Shown one piece after another: positions 34,669 through 44,257 of a stretch of 64,000 nucleotides of DNA. Each line of letters begins with the position of its first letter. The first letter of the stretch is position 1. A model generated the notes under the pieces. That model was given only the letters and a program-made list of their open reading frames with translations, was not told the DNA's origin and made no database searches. The translations under genes and the position numbers were made by a program. Source of the stretch: JAEDHM01 sp964368645 (GTDB lineage Bacteria; Bacillota; Clostridia; Christensenellales; CAG-1252); NCBI GenBank assembly GCA_964368645.1, contig CAYJBY010000004.1:1-64000 (forward strand). The letters run 5' to 3'.

Positions 34669-34815
34669 AGGGCAAAAAGCAGTCGGAAACCAACGGCAAC
34701 GCGGCGGTAAAAGCCGTCGGTGCGCAACCGAAATTCACTTATCCGATTATTAAAGTGCGAACGCGATAATACTTCGGATATGGCAAAAAAAGATTTTAAC
34801 AAAAAAGGATAGATA

Positions 34816-36711
34816 ATGAAAAAGAATTTTACAACGTATTCAAAGAAGACAACCTTCAAGGGCATATTGAGGGGCAACAAACGCGGCTTTGCGTTCCTTA
34901 TCAGAGAGGACGGCGGCAACGATATTTTCCTTCCGCATTCCGCACTTAAGGGCGCACAGCACGGCGACACCGTTATCGTTCGTCTTATCAGAGGTGACGA
35001 GGGCGAGGTGGAAAAGATAGTCGAAAGAGGAGTCAAAACCGTAGTAGGCACGGTCAAAAAGGAGAAAAACAGAATACTTTTACTCCCAGACGACGAGTGC
35101 TATTATTCGGACGTGACGCTGTTGGAGCGCAAGGACTTAAAGAACGGTCAAAAGGCGGCGGCGGAGATAATAGAATATCCCAAGGGCAAACTGCCGCGTG
35201 CAAAAGTAACCAAGATATTAGGCAAAAGCGGAGACCGCAAGGCAGAGGAACTTTCCTGCCTGTACTCCTACGGATTTACCGAGGGCTTCGGCAAGGAAGC
35301 GGAGAATTACGCCGCCAAGCTGTCTATAACCGATAAGGATTACGAGGGAAGAGAGGACTTCCGCAAGCTGACCACTATTACGGTGGACGGCGACGACGCC
35401 AAGGACTTTGACGACGCTATAAGCGTGGTTTCGGTTAAGGGCGGCGGCTTTACCCTGTACGTGCATATCGCGGACGTTTCTAATTTCGTTACTCCGCGCA
35501 ATCCCATTGACGACGAGGCATACGCCCGTACTACCAGCGTGTATTTCCCCGGAAAAGCCTATCCTATGCTTCCCGAAGCACTTTGCAACAACCTTTGCTC
35601 CCTGCTTCCCGAGGAGGACAGACTGACCTTGACGGCGGTGATGGATTTTACCGCCACGGGCATCAAAAAGCAGTGCCGTGTGGTTAAGAGCGTTATCCGC
35701 TCCGATTACCGTATGACCTACTCCAAGGTCAAGGCGATACTTTCCGGCGACGAGGAGCTTTGCAAACAGTACAAGCCGATTAAAGGATTTTTGGAAAACG
35801 CGTCCGCTTTGGCGGCTTTGCTGTCCGCACAGCGCGAAAAACGGGGCAGCGTTGATTTTACCACTAAGGAAACCTGCGTTATTCTCACCAAAGACGGTGT
35901 GGAATTAGCGGTTAAGGAAGCGGATATAGCCACCTCTATGATAGAGGAATTTATGCTTGCGGCAAACGAAACCGTAGCTGAAATCCTGACGGAAAAGGGC
36001 TATCCCTGCGTTTACCGTGTGCACAAACAGCCCGATCCCGATAAGCTGAAGGCTCTTCAGCTGTACGCGGAAGGTTTCGGCTTCGAATTCGGAGCCAAGG
36101 CGTTAAAGCCCGAGGACGTAGCCGACTTTATTAAGGCGGTTAAAAATACCGAATACGGCGAGTTTATTTCCACGGTGGGCATACGCTCTATGCAAAAGGC
36201 GGAATACTCTGTGGAAAATATAGGACATTTCGGCTTGGCGGCGAAGTGCTATTGTCACTTTACCTCTCCTATCAGACGTTACCCCGACCTGATTCAGCAC
36301 CGTATGGTCAAGCTGATGTTAGAGGGCAAAAATCCCGAGGAGCTTAACTCCCAGCGCGCCTTTAACCTTAAGGCGGCAGGACACAGCTCCCAGATGGAGA
36401 GAGCGGCGGAAAGAGCGGAAAGGGATATGGTGGATTACTACAAGGCGTTATATATGACCAACCACATCGGCGAGAGCTACGAGGGCATAGTCAGCGGCGT
36501 AACTCAATCGGGTATTTTTGTAATACTTCCCAATTCGGTTGAGGGCTTTGTAGGTATCGACTATCTTCCTAAGGATACCTATTACTATGATTCCTCCAGA
36601 TATTTGCTGAAGGGCGAGCGCGGCAGTTACAGTTTGGGTTCTCCGATTAAGGTAACGGCGGCGTTTGCGGACGTAGCGTCGCGGCGCGTGGATTTCAGAT
36701 TGAGCGACTAA
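34816..36711 (+). CDS. rnr: ribonuclease R
   Basis: A 631-residue RNase II family 3'-5' exoribonuclease. An OB cold-shock domain begins at residue 15 (GILRGNKRGFAFL). The RNB catalytic domain has TVDGDDAKDFDDAISV (Mg-binding Asp cluster, about residues 196-211) and HFTSPIRRYPDLIQHR. A C-terminal S1 domain (YEGIVSGVTQSGIFV) ends the protein. It is shorter than the Escherichia coli enzyme (about 810): the N-terminal helix-turn-helix and the basic C-terminal tail are missing. With smpB downstream it would take part in tmRNA quality control. The ribosome binding site AAAGGA is present. Confidence 0.95.
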   Translation: MKKNFTTYSKKTTFKGILRGNKRGFAFLIREDGGNDIFLPHSALKGAQHGDTVIVRLIRGDEGEVEKIVERGVKTVVGTVKKEKNRILLLPDDECYYSDVTLLERKDLKNGQKAAAEIIEYPKGKLPRAKVTKILGKSGDRKAEELSCLYSYGFTEGFGKEAENYAAKLSITDKDYEGREDFRKLTTITVDGDDAKDFDDAISVVSVKGGGFTLYVHIADVSNFVTPRNPIDDEAYARTTSVYFPGKAYPMLPEALCNNLCSLLPEEDRLTLTAVMDFTATGIKKQCRVVKSVIRSDYRMTYSKVKAILSGDEELCKQYKPIKGFLENASALAALLSAQREKRGSVDFTTKETCVILTKDGVELAVKEADIATSMIEEFMLAANETVAEILTEKGYPCVYRVHKQPDPDKLKALQLYAEGFGFEFGAKALKPEDVADFIKAVKNTEYGEFISTVGIRSMQKAEYSVENIGHFGLAAKCYCHFTSPIRRYPDLIQHRMVKLMLEGKNPEELNSQRAFNLKAAGHSSQMERAAERAERDMVDYYKALYMTNHIGESYEGIVSGVTQSGIFVILPNSVEGFVGIDYLPKDTYYYDSSRYLLKGERGSYSLGSPIKVTAAFADVASRRVDFRLSD

Positions 36712-36726
36712 AAGGAAAAAATGCCT

Positions 36727-36755
36727 TTGCATACGACGCGCAGGCGTGTTATAAT
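36727..36755 (+). promoter_or_regulatory. smpB promoter, probably giving a leaderless mRNA
   Basis: TTGCAT (36727-36732), 17-base spacer, TATAAT (36750-36755). Only eight bases separate the -10 box from the smpB ATG, so transcription would start at or next to the start codon. Confidence 0.6.
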
Positions 36756-36763
36756 ATAAAATT

Positions 36764-37222
36764 ATGAAAGAAAGCAAAACTGTTATCGCCACCAACAAAA
36801 AAGCCTACCACGAGTACTTTATCGAGGACACCTACGAGGCAGGCATAGTATTGGTCGGGAGCGAGGTCAAATCCATAAGGCTGCGTAAGGTCAGTTTCGT
36901 TGACAGTTACGTAAAAATCGAGGGTTACAAGGTTACTCTTGTCAATCTTCACATATCGCCTTACGACAAGGGCAGTTTTTTCAATCTTCCCTCCAAAAGA
37001 GAGCGTGCGCTTTTGCTGAACAAGCGAGAGATTAACAAGCTACGCGCATTGGTGGAGCGCAAGGGGTACACGCTTGTACCCACCCGTATCTATTTCAATC
37101 AGGCGTTAGTCAAGGTGGAAATCGGCGTTGCCAAGGGCAAGCACACCTACGACAAAAAGCAGACTCTTCTTGAAAAGGATATGGACAGAAAGACCGAAAG
37201 ATACACAAAGTACGACGCATAA
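36764..37222 (+). CDS. smpB: SsrA-binding protein SmpB
   Basis: A 152-residue tmRNA-binding protein for rescue of stalled ribosomes. GIVLVGSEVKSIR, YVKIEGYKVTLVNLHISPY and GKHTYDKKQTLLEKDMDRK are conserved SmpB segments, with the basic C-terminal tail. It follows rnr by 52 bases. No Shine-Dalgarno sequence precedes the ATG, and a -10 box stands eight bases upstream. tmRNA itself is not in the window. metY begins 25 bases downstream and may be partly co-transcribed. Confidence 0.97.
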   Translation: MKESKTVIATNKKAYHEYFIEDTYEAGIVLVGSEVKSIRLRKVSFVDSYVKIEGYKVTLVNLHISPYDKGSFFNLPSKRERALLLNKREINKLRALVERKGYTLVPTRIYFNQALVKVEIGVAKGKHTYDKKQTLLEKDMDRKTERYTKYDA

Positions 37223-37247
37223 AGGGTTTAACCCAAAGGAGAATTAT

Positions 37248-38516
37248 ATGAAAATTGACAGTTTATGTGTTTACGGCGGCTATACGCCTGCAAACGGCGA
37301 TCCCAACGTAGTACCGGTTTGCGCCAGCACGACTTACGCATACGATACGCCTGAACAGCTTGCGCACCTTTTCGACGTGCCTAAGGACGGACATATATAC
37401 AGCCGTATCAGCAACCCCACGGTGGCGGTTTTGGAGAACAAAATCGCGGCGTTAGAGGGCGGCACGGCGGCAATGGCGTGTGCTTCTGGTTTAGCGGCTA
37501 ACACTTTAGGCGTGATGACCGTTTGCAAGGCAGGCGACAACCTTATATCCTTTAGCGCGGTTTACGGCGGCACCTACAACCTTTTTGCGGTTACGCTCAA
37601 AAAGTACGGTATCGAAACCCGTTTCGTCACTCCTTCTATGGACGACGAGGCTATCGAAAAGCTGATTGACGGCAATACCAAGCTGTTTTTTGCGGAGACC
37701 TTAGCCAATCCGGCTATGGTGGTATTTGATTTTGACCGCTACTCCGCGATTTGCAAAAAGCACGGTATCTGTCTGATGATAGACAACACTTTGGCGACTC
37801 CGATACTTTGCAGACCTTTCGAGCACGGCGCGAACGTAGTGGTTCATTCCACTACAAAATATATGGACGGTCACGCCACCTCTGTGGGCGGAATGATCGT
37901 TGACGGCGGCAACTTCGAGTGGAGAGGCAATCCCCGTTACGAGGATTTTTACACTCCCGATCCCAGCTACCACGGCACGGTGTACGTAGATGAGGGACCT
38001 TCCTGCCCCTTCGTAATCAAGGCGAGAATGCAGTGTATGAGAGACGTCGGAGCTTGTATGAGCCCTTGGAACGCGTTTCTCACCAATTTAGGTACGGAAA
38101 CCTTGGCAATTCGTATGGCGAAGCACAGCTCTAACGCTTTAATCGTCGCCGAAACGCTTCAAAAACACCCGAAAATAGAATGGGTGAGCTATGCAGGACT
38201 TCCCACCGACGTGAACTACCCCTTAGCGCAAAAGTATTTTGAGGGCGGTTACTCCGGTATGGTCAGCATAGGTATCAAAGGCGGCAGAGAGGTCTGCGCT
38301 AACTTTATCCGCAACCTCAAACTGGTCAGACAATTAACTCACATCGCGGATATAAGAAGCTGTGTATTGCACCCTGCCTCCACAACTCACCGTCAGCTTT
38401 CCGACCAAGCCTTAAAGGATTGCGGAATCAGCGACAATTTCGTCCGTTTAAGCATAGGCATCGAGGACGTCGAAGACTTGCTTGCGGATATTTTACAGGC
38501 GTTGGATAACGCGTAA
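37248..38516 (+). CDS. metY: O-acetylhomoserine sulfhydrylase
   Basis: A 422-residue PLP enzyme of the Cys/Met metabolism family. PLP Lys lies in VVVHSTTKYMDGHATSVGG; MIDNTLATPILCRPF and SRISNPTVAVLENKIAALEGG are conserved. It condenses O-acetylhomoserine with sulfide to give homocysteine. ATG 37248 is chosen because AAAGGAG lies just upstream; the frame is open further into smpB. The length and the extended middle segment (YHGTVYVDEG) fit MetY more than cystathionine gamma-synthase. metA, acetyl type, follows at 38601, giving a direct sulfhydrylation route. Confidence 0.95.
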   Translation: MKIDSLCVYGGYTPANGDPNVVPVCASTTYAYDTPEQLAHLFDVPKDGHIYSRISNPTVAVLENKIAALEGGTAAMACASGLAANTLGVMTVCKAGDNLISFSAVYGGTYNLFAVTLKKYGIETRFVTPSMDDEAIEKLIDGNTKLFFAETLANPAMVVFDFDRYSAICKKHGICLMIDNTLATPILCRPFEHGANVVVHSTTKYMDGHATSVGGMIVDGGNFEWRGNPRYEDFYTPDPSYHGTVYVDEGPSCPFVIKARMQCMRDVGACMSPWNAFLTNLGTETLAIRMAKHSSNALIVAETLQKHPKIEWVSYAGLPTDVNYPLAQKYFEGGYSGMVSIGIKGGREVCANFIRNLKLVRQLTHIADIRSCVLHPASTTHRQLSDQALKDCGISDNFVRLSIGIEDVEDLLADILQALDNA

Positions 38517-38600
38517 TAGATAACGCAGACGCTATATACACGGACAAAAAGCGTAATCGATACGCACTGACAATAACGCAAAAAACATAACGGAGAATTT

Positions 38601-39509
38601 ATGCCCATAGTTATACCTAAGGATTTGCCTGCTCACGACATATTGCAGTCCGAAAACATTTTCGTGATGAGCAAGGTTCGCGCGGCAACGCAGGACATAC
38701 GTCCGATAAAAATCGCAATAGTCAACCTAATGCCCACTAAGATTGAAACCGAAACGCAGCTTATGCGTCTTTTAAGCAACTCCCCCTTGCAGGTGGAGGT
38801 GACTTTAATCCGCACCGCAAGCTATGAGTCCACTCACGTTAAGGCCAACCATTTGGAAAAGTTTTATAAGAGCATAGATTGTCTGACGGACGAGTGGTTC
38901 GACGGTATGATTATCACAGGCGCACCTGTCGAAACCATACCCTTTGAGGAGGTCAAGTACTGGAAGGAGCTTCAAGCTATAATGGACTACGCGGCGAAAC
39001 GCGTTACCAGTACATTATTCATCTGTTGGGGCGCACAGGCAGGGCTTTACCACTACTACGGCATTGACAAAAAGCCCCGTGCCAGCAAGCTTTTCGGTAT
39101 CTATCCCCAGTATTCCCACCGTATGGACCCTCTGCTTAAGGGCGTGGACGACATATTCTATATCCCGATGAGCAGGCATACCGAGGTAGCGGAAGCGGAT
39201 TTAGTCAACAACCCCGACCTAGAGGTAGTGGCACGTTCCACCGATCCCGATTGCGGTATTTCCATACTTAAATCCAAGAACGGTAAGCGGTTTTTCTTTT
39301 TCGGACACAGCGAATACGACAAGGACACCCTGAAAAACGAATACCTGAGAGATATCAACAAGGGTTTGGACATAGCGAAACCCGTTAATTACTTTATCAA
39401 CGACCGTCTTGACGTGAACGTGACTTGGCGTTCAACCGCCAATATCATCTTTTATAACTGGCTTAACTATTACGTTTATCAGGTTACGCCTTTTAATTTC
39501 GATAATTGA
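38601..39509 (+). CDS. metA: homoserine O-acetyltransferase (MetA family)
   Basis: A 302-residue MetA-family acyltransferase. Catalytic Cys142 is in FICWGAQAG, and His236 and Glu238 in FGHSEYD. Residue 111 in ITGAPVE is Glu, and in this family Glu111 marks acetyl-CoA use while Gly111 marks succinyl-CoA, so the product should be O-acetylhomoserine. That matches metY directly upstream, which uses it. Its stop overlaps the TTG start of the FAD oxidoreductase gene. CGGAG precedes the ATG. Confidence 0.96.
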   Translation: MPIVIPKDLPAHDILQSENIFVMSKVRAATQDIRPIKIAIVNLMPTKIETETQLMRLLSNSPLQVEVTLIRTASYESTHVKANHLEKFYKSIDCLTDEWFDGMIITGAPVETIPFEEVKYWKELQAIMDYAAKRVTSTLFICWGAQAGLYHYYGIDKKPRASKLFGIYPQYSHRMDPLLKGVDDIFYIPMSRHTEVAEADLVNNPDLEVVARSTDPDCGISILKSKNGKRFFFFGHSEYDKDTLKNEYLRDINKGLDIAKPVNYFINDRLDVNVTWRSTANIIFYNWLNYYVYQVTPFNFDN

Positions 39510-41026
39510 AATACACCTTTACTTTACCGCTTGACGCGGACATTGACGAGCTGAAAAGGCTCTCCGCGAAAGAATTGCACTGCGGCGTTTCGGCGCTGCG
39601 GACTTTTCGCGTGGTAAAACGCTCCGTTGACGCCAGACACCGCAACGATATAAAGCTGGTTTTCACCGTGGAAGCGGCGAAGGAAACGCTACTTCCCGAG
39701 GAATACCCTCTTCCTATGCCGAAGCACCCCCTAAGACACCGCCCGATAGTGGTCGGTTTCGGGCCGGCAGGGATTTTCTGCGCCTACGCCTTAGCCAAGG
39801 CAGGGCTTTGCCCGATAGTTTTGGAAAGGGGAGAGGACAGCGATTCAAGACGGCAGAAGGTGGACGCTTTTCTCAATAACGGTATTTTGGATACAGAATG
39901 TAACGTACAGTTCGGCGAAGGGGGCGCAGGCACCTTTTCGGACGGCAAGCTCAACACGGGAATAGGCGACAGGGCGAAACTTGACTATATTCTCCGCGTG
40001 ATGGCGCGGCACGGTGCGCCTGCCGAGATACTGTACGAGGCGAAGCCTCACGTGGGTACGGACAGGCTGTCCGCCGTGGTCAAGAGTATCAGACAGGAAA
40101 TCACGGCTTTGGGCGGCGAGGTGCGGTTTTCCGCTTGCTTTAAGGGCTTGCGCCGCGAAAACGGCTTGCTTAAGGTGACTGCGGATAAGGATTATATTAC
40201 CGACGCCTTGGTTTTAGCCGTGGGGCACAGCGCAACGGATACTTACAGACTGCTTTACGGCAATGATTTTGCAATGGAAAGCAAGGCGTTTTCGGTGGGC
40301 TTCAGGGTGGAGCATCTTCAACGGAATATCGATACCGCGCTGTACGGCGATTTCGCAGGGCACCCTGCCTTGGGCGCGGCGGATTACAAGTTGGTTAATC
40401 ATACCGCAAACGGCAGTGCGTACAGCTTTTGTATGTGTCCGGGCGGCGAGGTTATCGCGTCCTCTTCCGATGAGAATACCATAGTAACCAACGGTATGAG
40501 CAGGTACGCAAGAAACGGCGATAACGCCAACTCCGCTTTGTTGGTGGGCGTAGATGCTAACGACTTCGGCGGCGACGTTATGGGCGGAGTCCGCTACCGC
40601 GAGGCACTGGAAAAAGAGGCGTTTAGAGTAGGCGGCGGCGATTATCGCGCACCGATACAGCTTTTAGGCGATTTTATGAAAGGTAAAAAGGGGGATAAGG
40701 TGGGCAGTGTTCTGCCTACTTATAAGCCCGGCGTTACCTTTGCCAGACTGGATTTGCTTTTACCTCCGCGGATAATCGGGGTGTTAAGGGAGTCCGTTCC
40801 CGTTTTCGACAGGCGAATCAGGGGATTTGCCGCCGCAGACGCGGTTTTGACGGGTGTGGAAACCCGTAGCTCCGCACCTCTTAGAGTGCAAAGAGATGAA
40901 ACGATGCAGGCTGTGGGAAACGAGGGCGTTTATCCCTGCGGAGAGGGTTGCGGCTACGCAGGAGGCATTATGTCCGCCGCGGTGGACGGTCTGAGGGTGG
41001 CGGAAGCGGTTATCAACGCGCAATAG
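39506..41026 (+). CDS. FAD-dependent oxidoreductase (COG2509-type)
   Basis: A 506-residue flavoprotein. After an N-terminal alpha/beta domain (about 1-75; LDADIDELKRLSAKEL) the dinucleotide-binding motif VVGFGPAGIFCAYALAKAG (about 85-103) leads to ERGEDSDSRRQKVDAF and GGAGTFSDGKLNTGI. It ends in the FAD-binding GEGCGYAGGIMSAAVDGLRVAEAV. The layout matches the widespread but poorly characterised group annotated as NAD(P)/FAD-dependent oxidoreductase in Firmicutes. The start is TTG 39506, overlapping the metA stop by four bases, so translation is coupled. A biological link with methionine synthesis is not established. Confidence 0.9.
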   Translation: MKYTFTLPLDADIDELKRLSAKELHCGVSALRTFRVVKRSVDARHRNDIKLVFTVEAAKETLLPEEYPLPMPKHPLRHRPIVVGFGPAGIFCAYALAKAGLCPIVLERGEDSDSRRQKVDAFLNNGILDTECNVQFGEGGAGTFSDGKLNTGIGDRAKLDYILRVMARHGAPAEILYEAKPHVGTDRLSAVVKSIRQEITALGGEVRFSACFKGLRRENGLLKVTADKDYITDALVLAVGHSATDTYRLLYGNDFAMESKAFSVGFRVEHLQRNIDTALYGDFAGHPALGAADYKLVNHTANGSAYSFCMCPGGEVIASSSDENTIVTNGMSRYARNGDNANSALLVGVDANDFGGDVMGGVRYREALEKEAFRVGGGDYRAPIQLLGDFMKGKKGDKVGSVLPTYKPGVTFARLDLLLPPRIIGVLRESVPVFDRRIRGFAAADAVLTGVETRSSAPLRVQRDETMQAVGNEGVYPCGEGCGYAGGIMSAAVDGLRVAEAVINAQ

Positions 41027-41124
41027 AAAAGGGCGTTGCGGCGGCTTGTGGGGCGTTAAGCTCCGATTTTAGGTGTGTTTTTTGCGTCGAAATGCAAAAA
41101 ACGGGGAAAAGTTTTATTAATATC

Positions 41125-41154
41125 TTGTAATTAACATTGATAAAATGTTATAAT
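41125..41154 (+). promoter_or_regulatory. promoter of the lysoplasmalogenase gene
   Basis: TTGTAA (41125-41130), 18-base spacer, TATAAT (41149-41154), about 31 bases before the start. Confidence 0.6.
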
Positions 41155-41185
41155 TTTACTTAGTAATTATGTGGAGGAATATCTT

Positions 41186-41956
41186 ATGGTAGCTTATATA
41201 TTACTTGCATTGGGCGTTGTTTCCCTTGTTGCCTTTTTGGTCTTCCGCGACAAGAACGGCAGTGTTTTCGCCACGGTTCTTAAGACCTTGACAAGCTTGC
41301 TGTTTATCGCAACGGCAGTTACCGCCTTCTGCGAGGGCGAGCCTGTATCCTACGACCGTATCGTTGCTCCTGCAATGATGGTTATTATCGGCTTGACCTT
41401 GGGTATGATAGGCGATTTTACCTTGGATATGAAAATCGTGTTCAAGAGCTTGAAGGGCGTTTACAGCGCCGCGGAAAAGGACAGCGATACCTTTACCTTC
41501 GCAGGAATGGCGGCTTTCGGTATCGGACATATCCTTTACATATCCGCTATCGGCGTGTTGTATCCTGCAAGTGCGCTTAATATTCTTTGGAGCTTCTTGG
41601 CGGCTGTGGTATTCGGCGTTGCGGTTATCGTCGTTGCGTCCAAGGTTATGGGTATGCAGTTCGGCAAATTCTTAATTCCCAGTATCATTTACGTTTGCCT
41701 TTTGAGCTGGTTCCTGGCTTTGACCGTAGCTACGGGTATAACCGAGGGTATGAGTACGGATTTGATTCTTTTGATTTGCGGTTCCGCTTTGTTCCTGCTT
41801 TCTGATTTAGTGCTGTCTATGACCTACTTCAGCAAGCCCGAGGATTACAAGAAGACAGGGGCTTTGGCACCTGACAGCAGACTTATGATTTCCGTTAATC
41901 ACGTGCTTTACTACGCGGCGCAGTTCTGTATCGCGCTGGCGTTAATGTTTATCTGA
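41186..41956 (+). CDS. YhhN-family protein, probable lysoplasmalogenase
   Basis: A 256-residue membrane protein with about eight helices, of the YhhN/TMEM86 family. Conserved polar positions within the helices are visible: GDFTLDMKIVF, AFGIGHILYISAI and CGSALFLLSDLVLSMTYF. Family members hydrolyse the vinyl ether of lysoplasmalogens, and anaerobic Clostridia make plasmalogens, so the role is plausible. ATG 41186 is chosen because GGAGG lies eight bases before it; an upstream in-frame GTG would include that site. The nfeD-like gene follows by 45 bases. Confidence 0.85.
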   Translation: MVAYILLALGVVSLVAFLVFRDKNGSVFATVLKTLTSLLFIATAVTAFCEGEPVSYDRIVAPAMMVIIGLTLGMIGDFTLDMKIVFKSLKGVYSAAEKDSDTFTFAGMAAFGIGHILYISAIGVLYPASALNILWSFLAAVVFGVAVIVVASKVMGMQFGKFLIPSIIYVCLLSWFLALTVATGITEGMSTDLILLICGSALFLLSDLVLSMTYFSKPEDYKKTGALAPDSRLMISVNHVLYYAAQFCIALALMFI

Positions 41957-42001
41957 TAAAACTCGGCATATACTGTTATATGTCTGATTAAGGAGGAGGC
42001 T

Positions 42002-42604
42002 ATGGCTGCTTTTTGGAACGAATTGGATATTTTGGGCAAAATACTGTTCTGTTGCGGTTTCGCAGGATCCGTGATGCTCTTTGTTCAAGTCGTATTAATG
42101 ATTATAGGCTTTGCCGGCGGTTCTCTGGGCGATATGGGCGACGTTAACGGCGACCTGCCCGATGACGTAACCGACGGTCATACCGACGGCGCGGAGGTAG
42201 GCTTGTTTACCCTCAAGGGCGTAATCGCTTTCTTCGCTATCGGCGGTTGGTGCGGCTTAGGCGCGAATATGGGCGGACTGCATATCGCTTGTGTGTTGGT
42301 TATTACCATCGCCACGGGTACGGTTTCCCTGTTGGGCGTAGGTGCGCTTTACCGTCTGCTGTTTAAGCTGCAATGCTCAGGCACTATGCAGTTAAGCAAC
42401 GCTATAGGCAAAACCGCAGAGGTCTATCTCACCATACCTGCGGAGGAAAAGGGCGCAGGCAAAATCAATCTTAACTTACAGGAGCGTTACACCGAGGTTG
42501 ACGCCCGTACTAAGTGCAGTCGTGATTTGAAAACCGGTGAGATTGTCAAGGTAGTGGATAAGGAAGGCGATTTTGTAATCGTTGAACCTGTTATTAATAA
42601 CTAG
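42002..42604 (+). CDS. NfeD-like membrane protein (YuaF type)
   Basis: A 200-residue protein with about three membrane helices (12-38, 68-88, 93-118) and a C-terminal OB-fold (from about 130: NAIGKTAEVYLTIP, then GEIVKVVDKEGDFVIVEP). This is the NfeD pattern found beside flotillin and SPFH genes. An acidic extracytoplasmic loop (GDMGDVNGDLPDDVTDGHTDG) joins the first two helices. Its partner flotillin begins 12 bases downstream. The pair probably organises membrane microdomains, as YuaF and YuaG do in Bacillus. AGGAGGAG precedes the ATG. Confidence 0.9.
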   Translation: MAAFWNELDILGKILFCCGFAGSVMLFVQVVLMIIGFAGGSLGDMGDVNGDLPDDVTDGHTDGAEVGLFTLKGVIAFFAIGGWCGLGANMGGLHIACVLVITIATGTVSLLGVGALYRLLFKLQCSGTMQLSNAIGKTAEVYLTIPAEEKGAGKINLNLQERYTEVDARTKCSRDLKTGEIVKVVDKEGDFVIVEPVINN

Positions 42605-42615
42605 GAGGTTATGTT

Positions 42616-44070
42616 ATGGATTTGTTACTCGCTTCGATGAGCTCTGGCGGAATAGTCGCCTTGGTAATAGTGGTGATTGTTCTGATACTGGTATCGGTAC
42701 TCTTGCTTTTCCTTACCAGATACAAGAAGTGTCCTTCGGACAAGATAATGGTTATTTACGGTAAGATTACGTCCAATACGGACGGCACCTACCGTTCGGC
42801 GAAATGTATCCACGGCGGCGCGGCTTTTATCGTTCCCGTGATACAGGCTTATGCGTTTTTGGATTTAACGCCGATTTCAATAAGCGTTGACCTGCGCAAC
42901 GCGCTTTCCAGACAGAATATCCGTATAGACGTTCCCAGCAGATTCACGGTAGGTATATCTACCGAACCCAGCGTTATGCAGAACGCCGCGGAGAGAATGT
43001 TGGGCTTAAGCTTAAGCGAGATACAGGAGTTAGCCAAGGATATTATTTTAGGACAGCTCCGTTTGGTTATCGCAACGATGGATATTGAGGAGATTAACTC
43101 CGACAGAGATAAGTTTTTGGAGGCTGTATCCCGTAACGTAGAGGGCGAGCTGAAAAAGATAGGTCTGCGCTTAATCAACGTAAACGTAACCGATATTAAC
43201 GACGAATCGGCGTATATTGAGGCGTTAGGTAAGGAAGCGGCGGCAAAAGCGATTAACGCGGCTAAGATTTCCGTTGCTGAAGCTGACAAGGAAGGCTCTA
43301 TCGGCGAGGCGAACGCATTGCGTGACCGTCGTATTCAGGTATCCGTAGCGGAGTCCGAAGCGATTAAGGGCGAGAACGAGGCAAAGGCACAGATTGCCGC
43401 GGCACAGGCAACTCTCCGCGAAGCGGAAGCGGAAGCCAAGCGCAGAGCAACCGCAGCAGAGAAGGTGCAGGAAGCTAAGGCACAGGAAGAGTCCTACACT
43501 GCGGAAAAGAGCGCAGAGTTGGAAAGAGCTAAGAGAGAGGAAGCAACCTTGGAAGCGGACGTTATCGTTCGCACCCAGATTGAAAAGCGTCGGTTGGAGT
43601 TGGAAGCGGAAGCCGAAGCGGAACAGATCAGACGCAGAGCCAAGGGCGAGGCGGACGCTATTTATGCCAAACTGGAAGCTCAGGCAAGAGGTACCAAGGA
43701 GATGCTGGCTTCGCAGGCGGCAGGTTTAGGCGCGATAGTTGACGCGGCAGGCGGCAAGGCGGCGGACGCTGTCAAACTGATTGTGGCTGACAAGATAGAG
43801 AGCCTTATTTCTACGCAGGTAGAGGCTATTAAGAACCTGAAAATCGACAAAATCACCGTTTGGGAAAACGGCTCCAAGGCAGACGGCAAGACCGCAACCG
43901 CGGACTTCCTTTCCGGTATGCTCAAATCCCTGCCCCCTATGAACGACCTGTTCAATATGGCAGGACTGGAAATCCCCGACTTGGTGAAACCAAATCCCGT
44001 TAAGAGCGAAGAGACTGCCGCTCCCGTGGCGGAAACCGCACCCGTTGTAACCGACGGCGAGGCAAAATAA
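42616..44070 (+). CDS. flotillin-like SPFH protein (YuaG/FloT type)
   Basis: A 484-residue flotillin. An N-terminal membrane segment (about 10-35), an SPFH/band 7 domain (about 40-200) and a long Ala/Glu-rich coiled coil (about 205-360; many repeats of AEAEA and KAQ) are seen. The C-terminal region continues to a proline-rich tail. It scaffolds functional membrane microdomains and forms large oligomers. AGGAGGTT precedes the ATG. The operon ends at a symmetrical terminator shared with convergent ispE. Confidence 0.95.
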   Translation: MDLLLASMSSGGIVALVIVVIVLILVSVLLLFLTRYKKCPSDKIMVIYGKITSNTDGTYRSAKCIHGGAAFIVPVIQAYAFLDLTPISISVDLRNALSRQNIRIDVPSRFTVGISTEPSVMQNAAERMLGLSLSEIQELAKDIILGQLRLVIATMDIEEINSDRDKFLEAVSRNVEGELKKIGLRLINVNVTDINDESAYIEALGKEAAAKAINAAKISVAEADKEGSIGEANALRDRRIQVSVAESEAIKGENEAKAQIAAAQATLREAEAEAKRRATAAEKVQEAKAQEESYTAEKSAELERAKREEATLEADVIVRTQIEKRRLELEAEAEAEQIRRRAKGEADAIYAKLEAQARGTKEMLASQAAGLGAIVDAAGGKAADAVKLIVADKIESLISTQVEAIKNLKIDKITVWENGSKADGKTATADFLSGMLKSLPPMNDLFNMAGLEIPDLVKPNPVKSEETAAPVAETAPVVTDGEAK

Positions 44071-44140
44071 ATAACAACGGACAACCGTAAATACAATGGC
44101 TATTGACCGTTAATCCGTCGAAAAGCCGAAATCGGCGGTA

Positions 44141-44170
44141 AAAAAGGATTGCTTGTGCAATCCTTTTTTC
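44141..44170. terminator. bidirectional terminator between flotillin and ispE
   Basis: A5GGATTGC pairs with GCAATCCT6 around a TTGT loop. The genes on both sides converge on it. Confidence 0.9.
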
Positions 44171-44257
44171 TATCAAAATAAGTTTTCTACCAATATAGGT
44201 TTGAACTAATGAAATAGGCACATTCCAAGAAGATAGGTTTGTACCAATCAACAGAGC

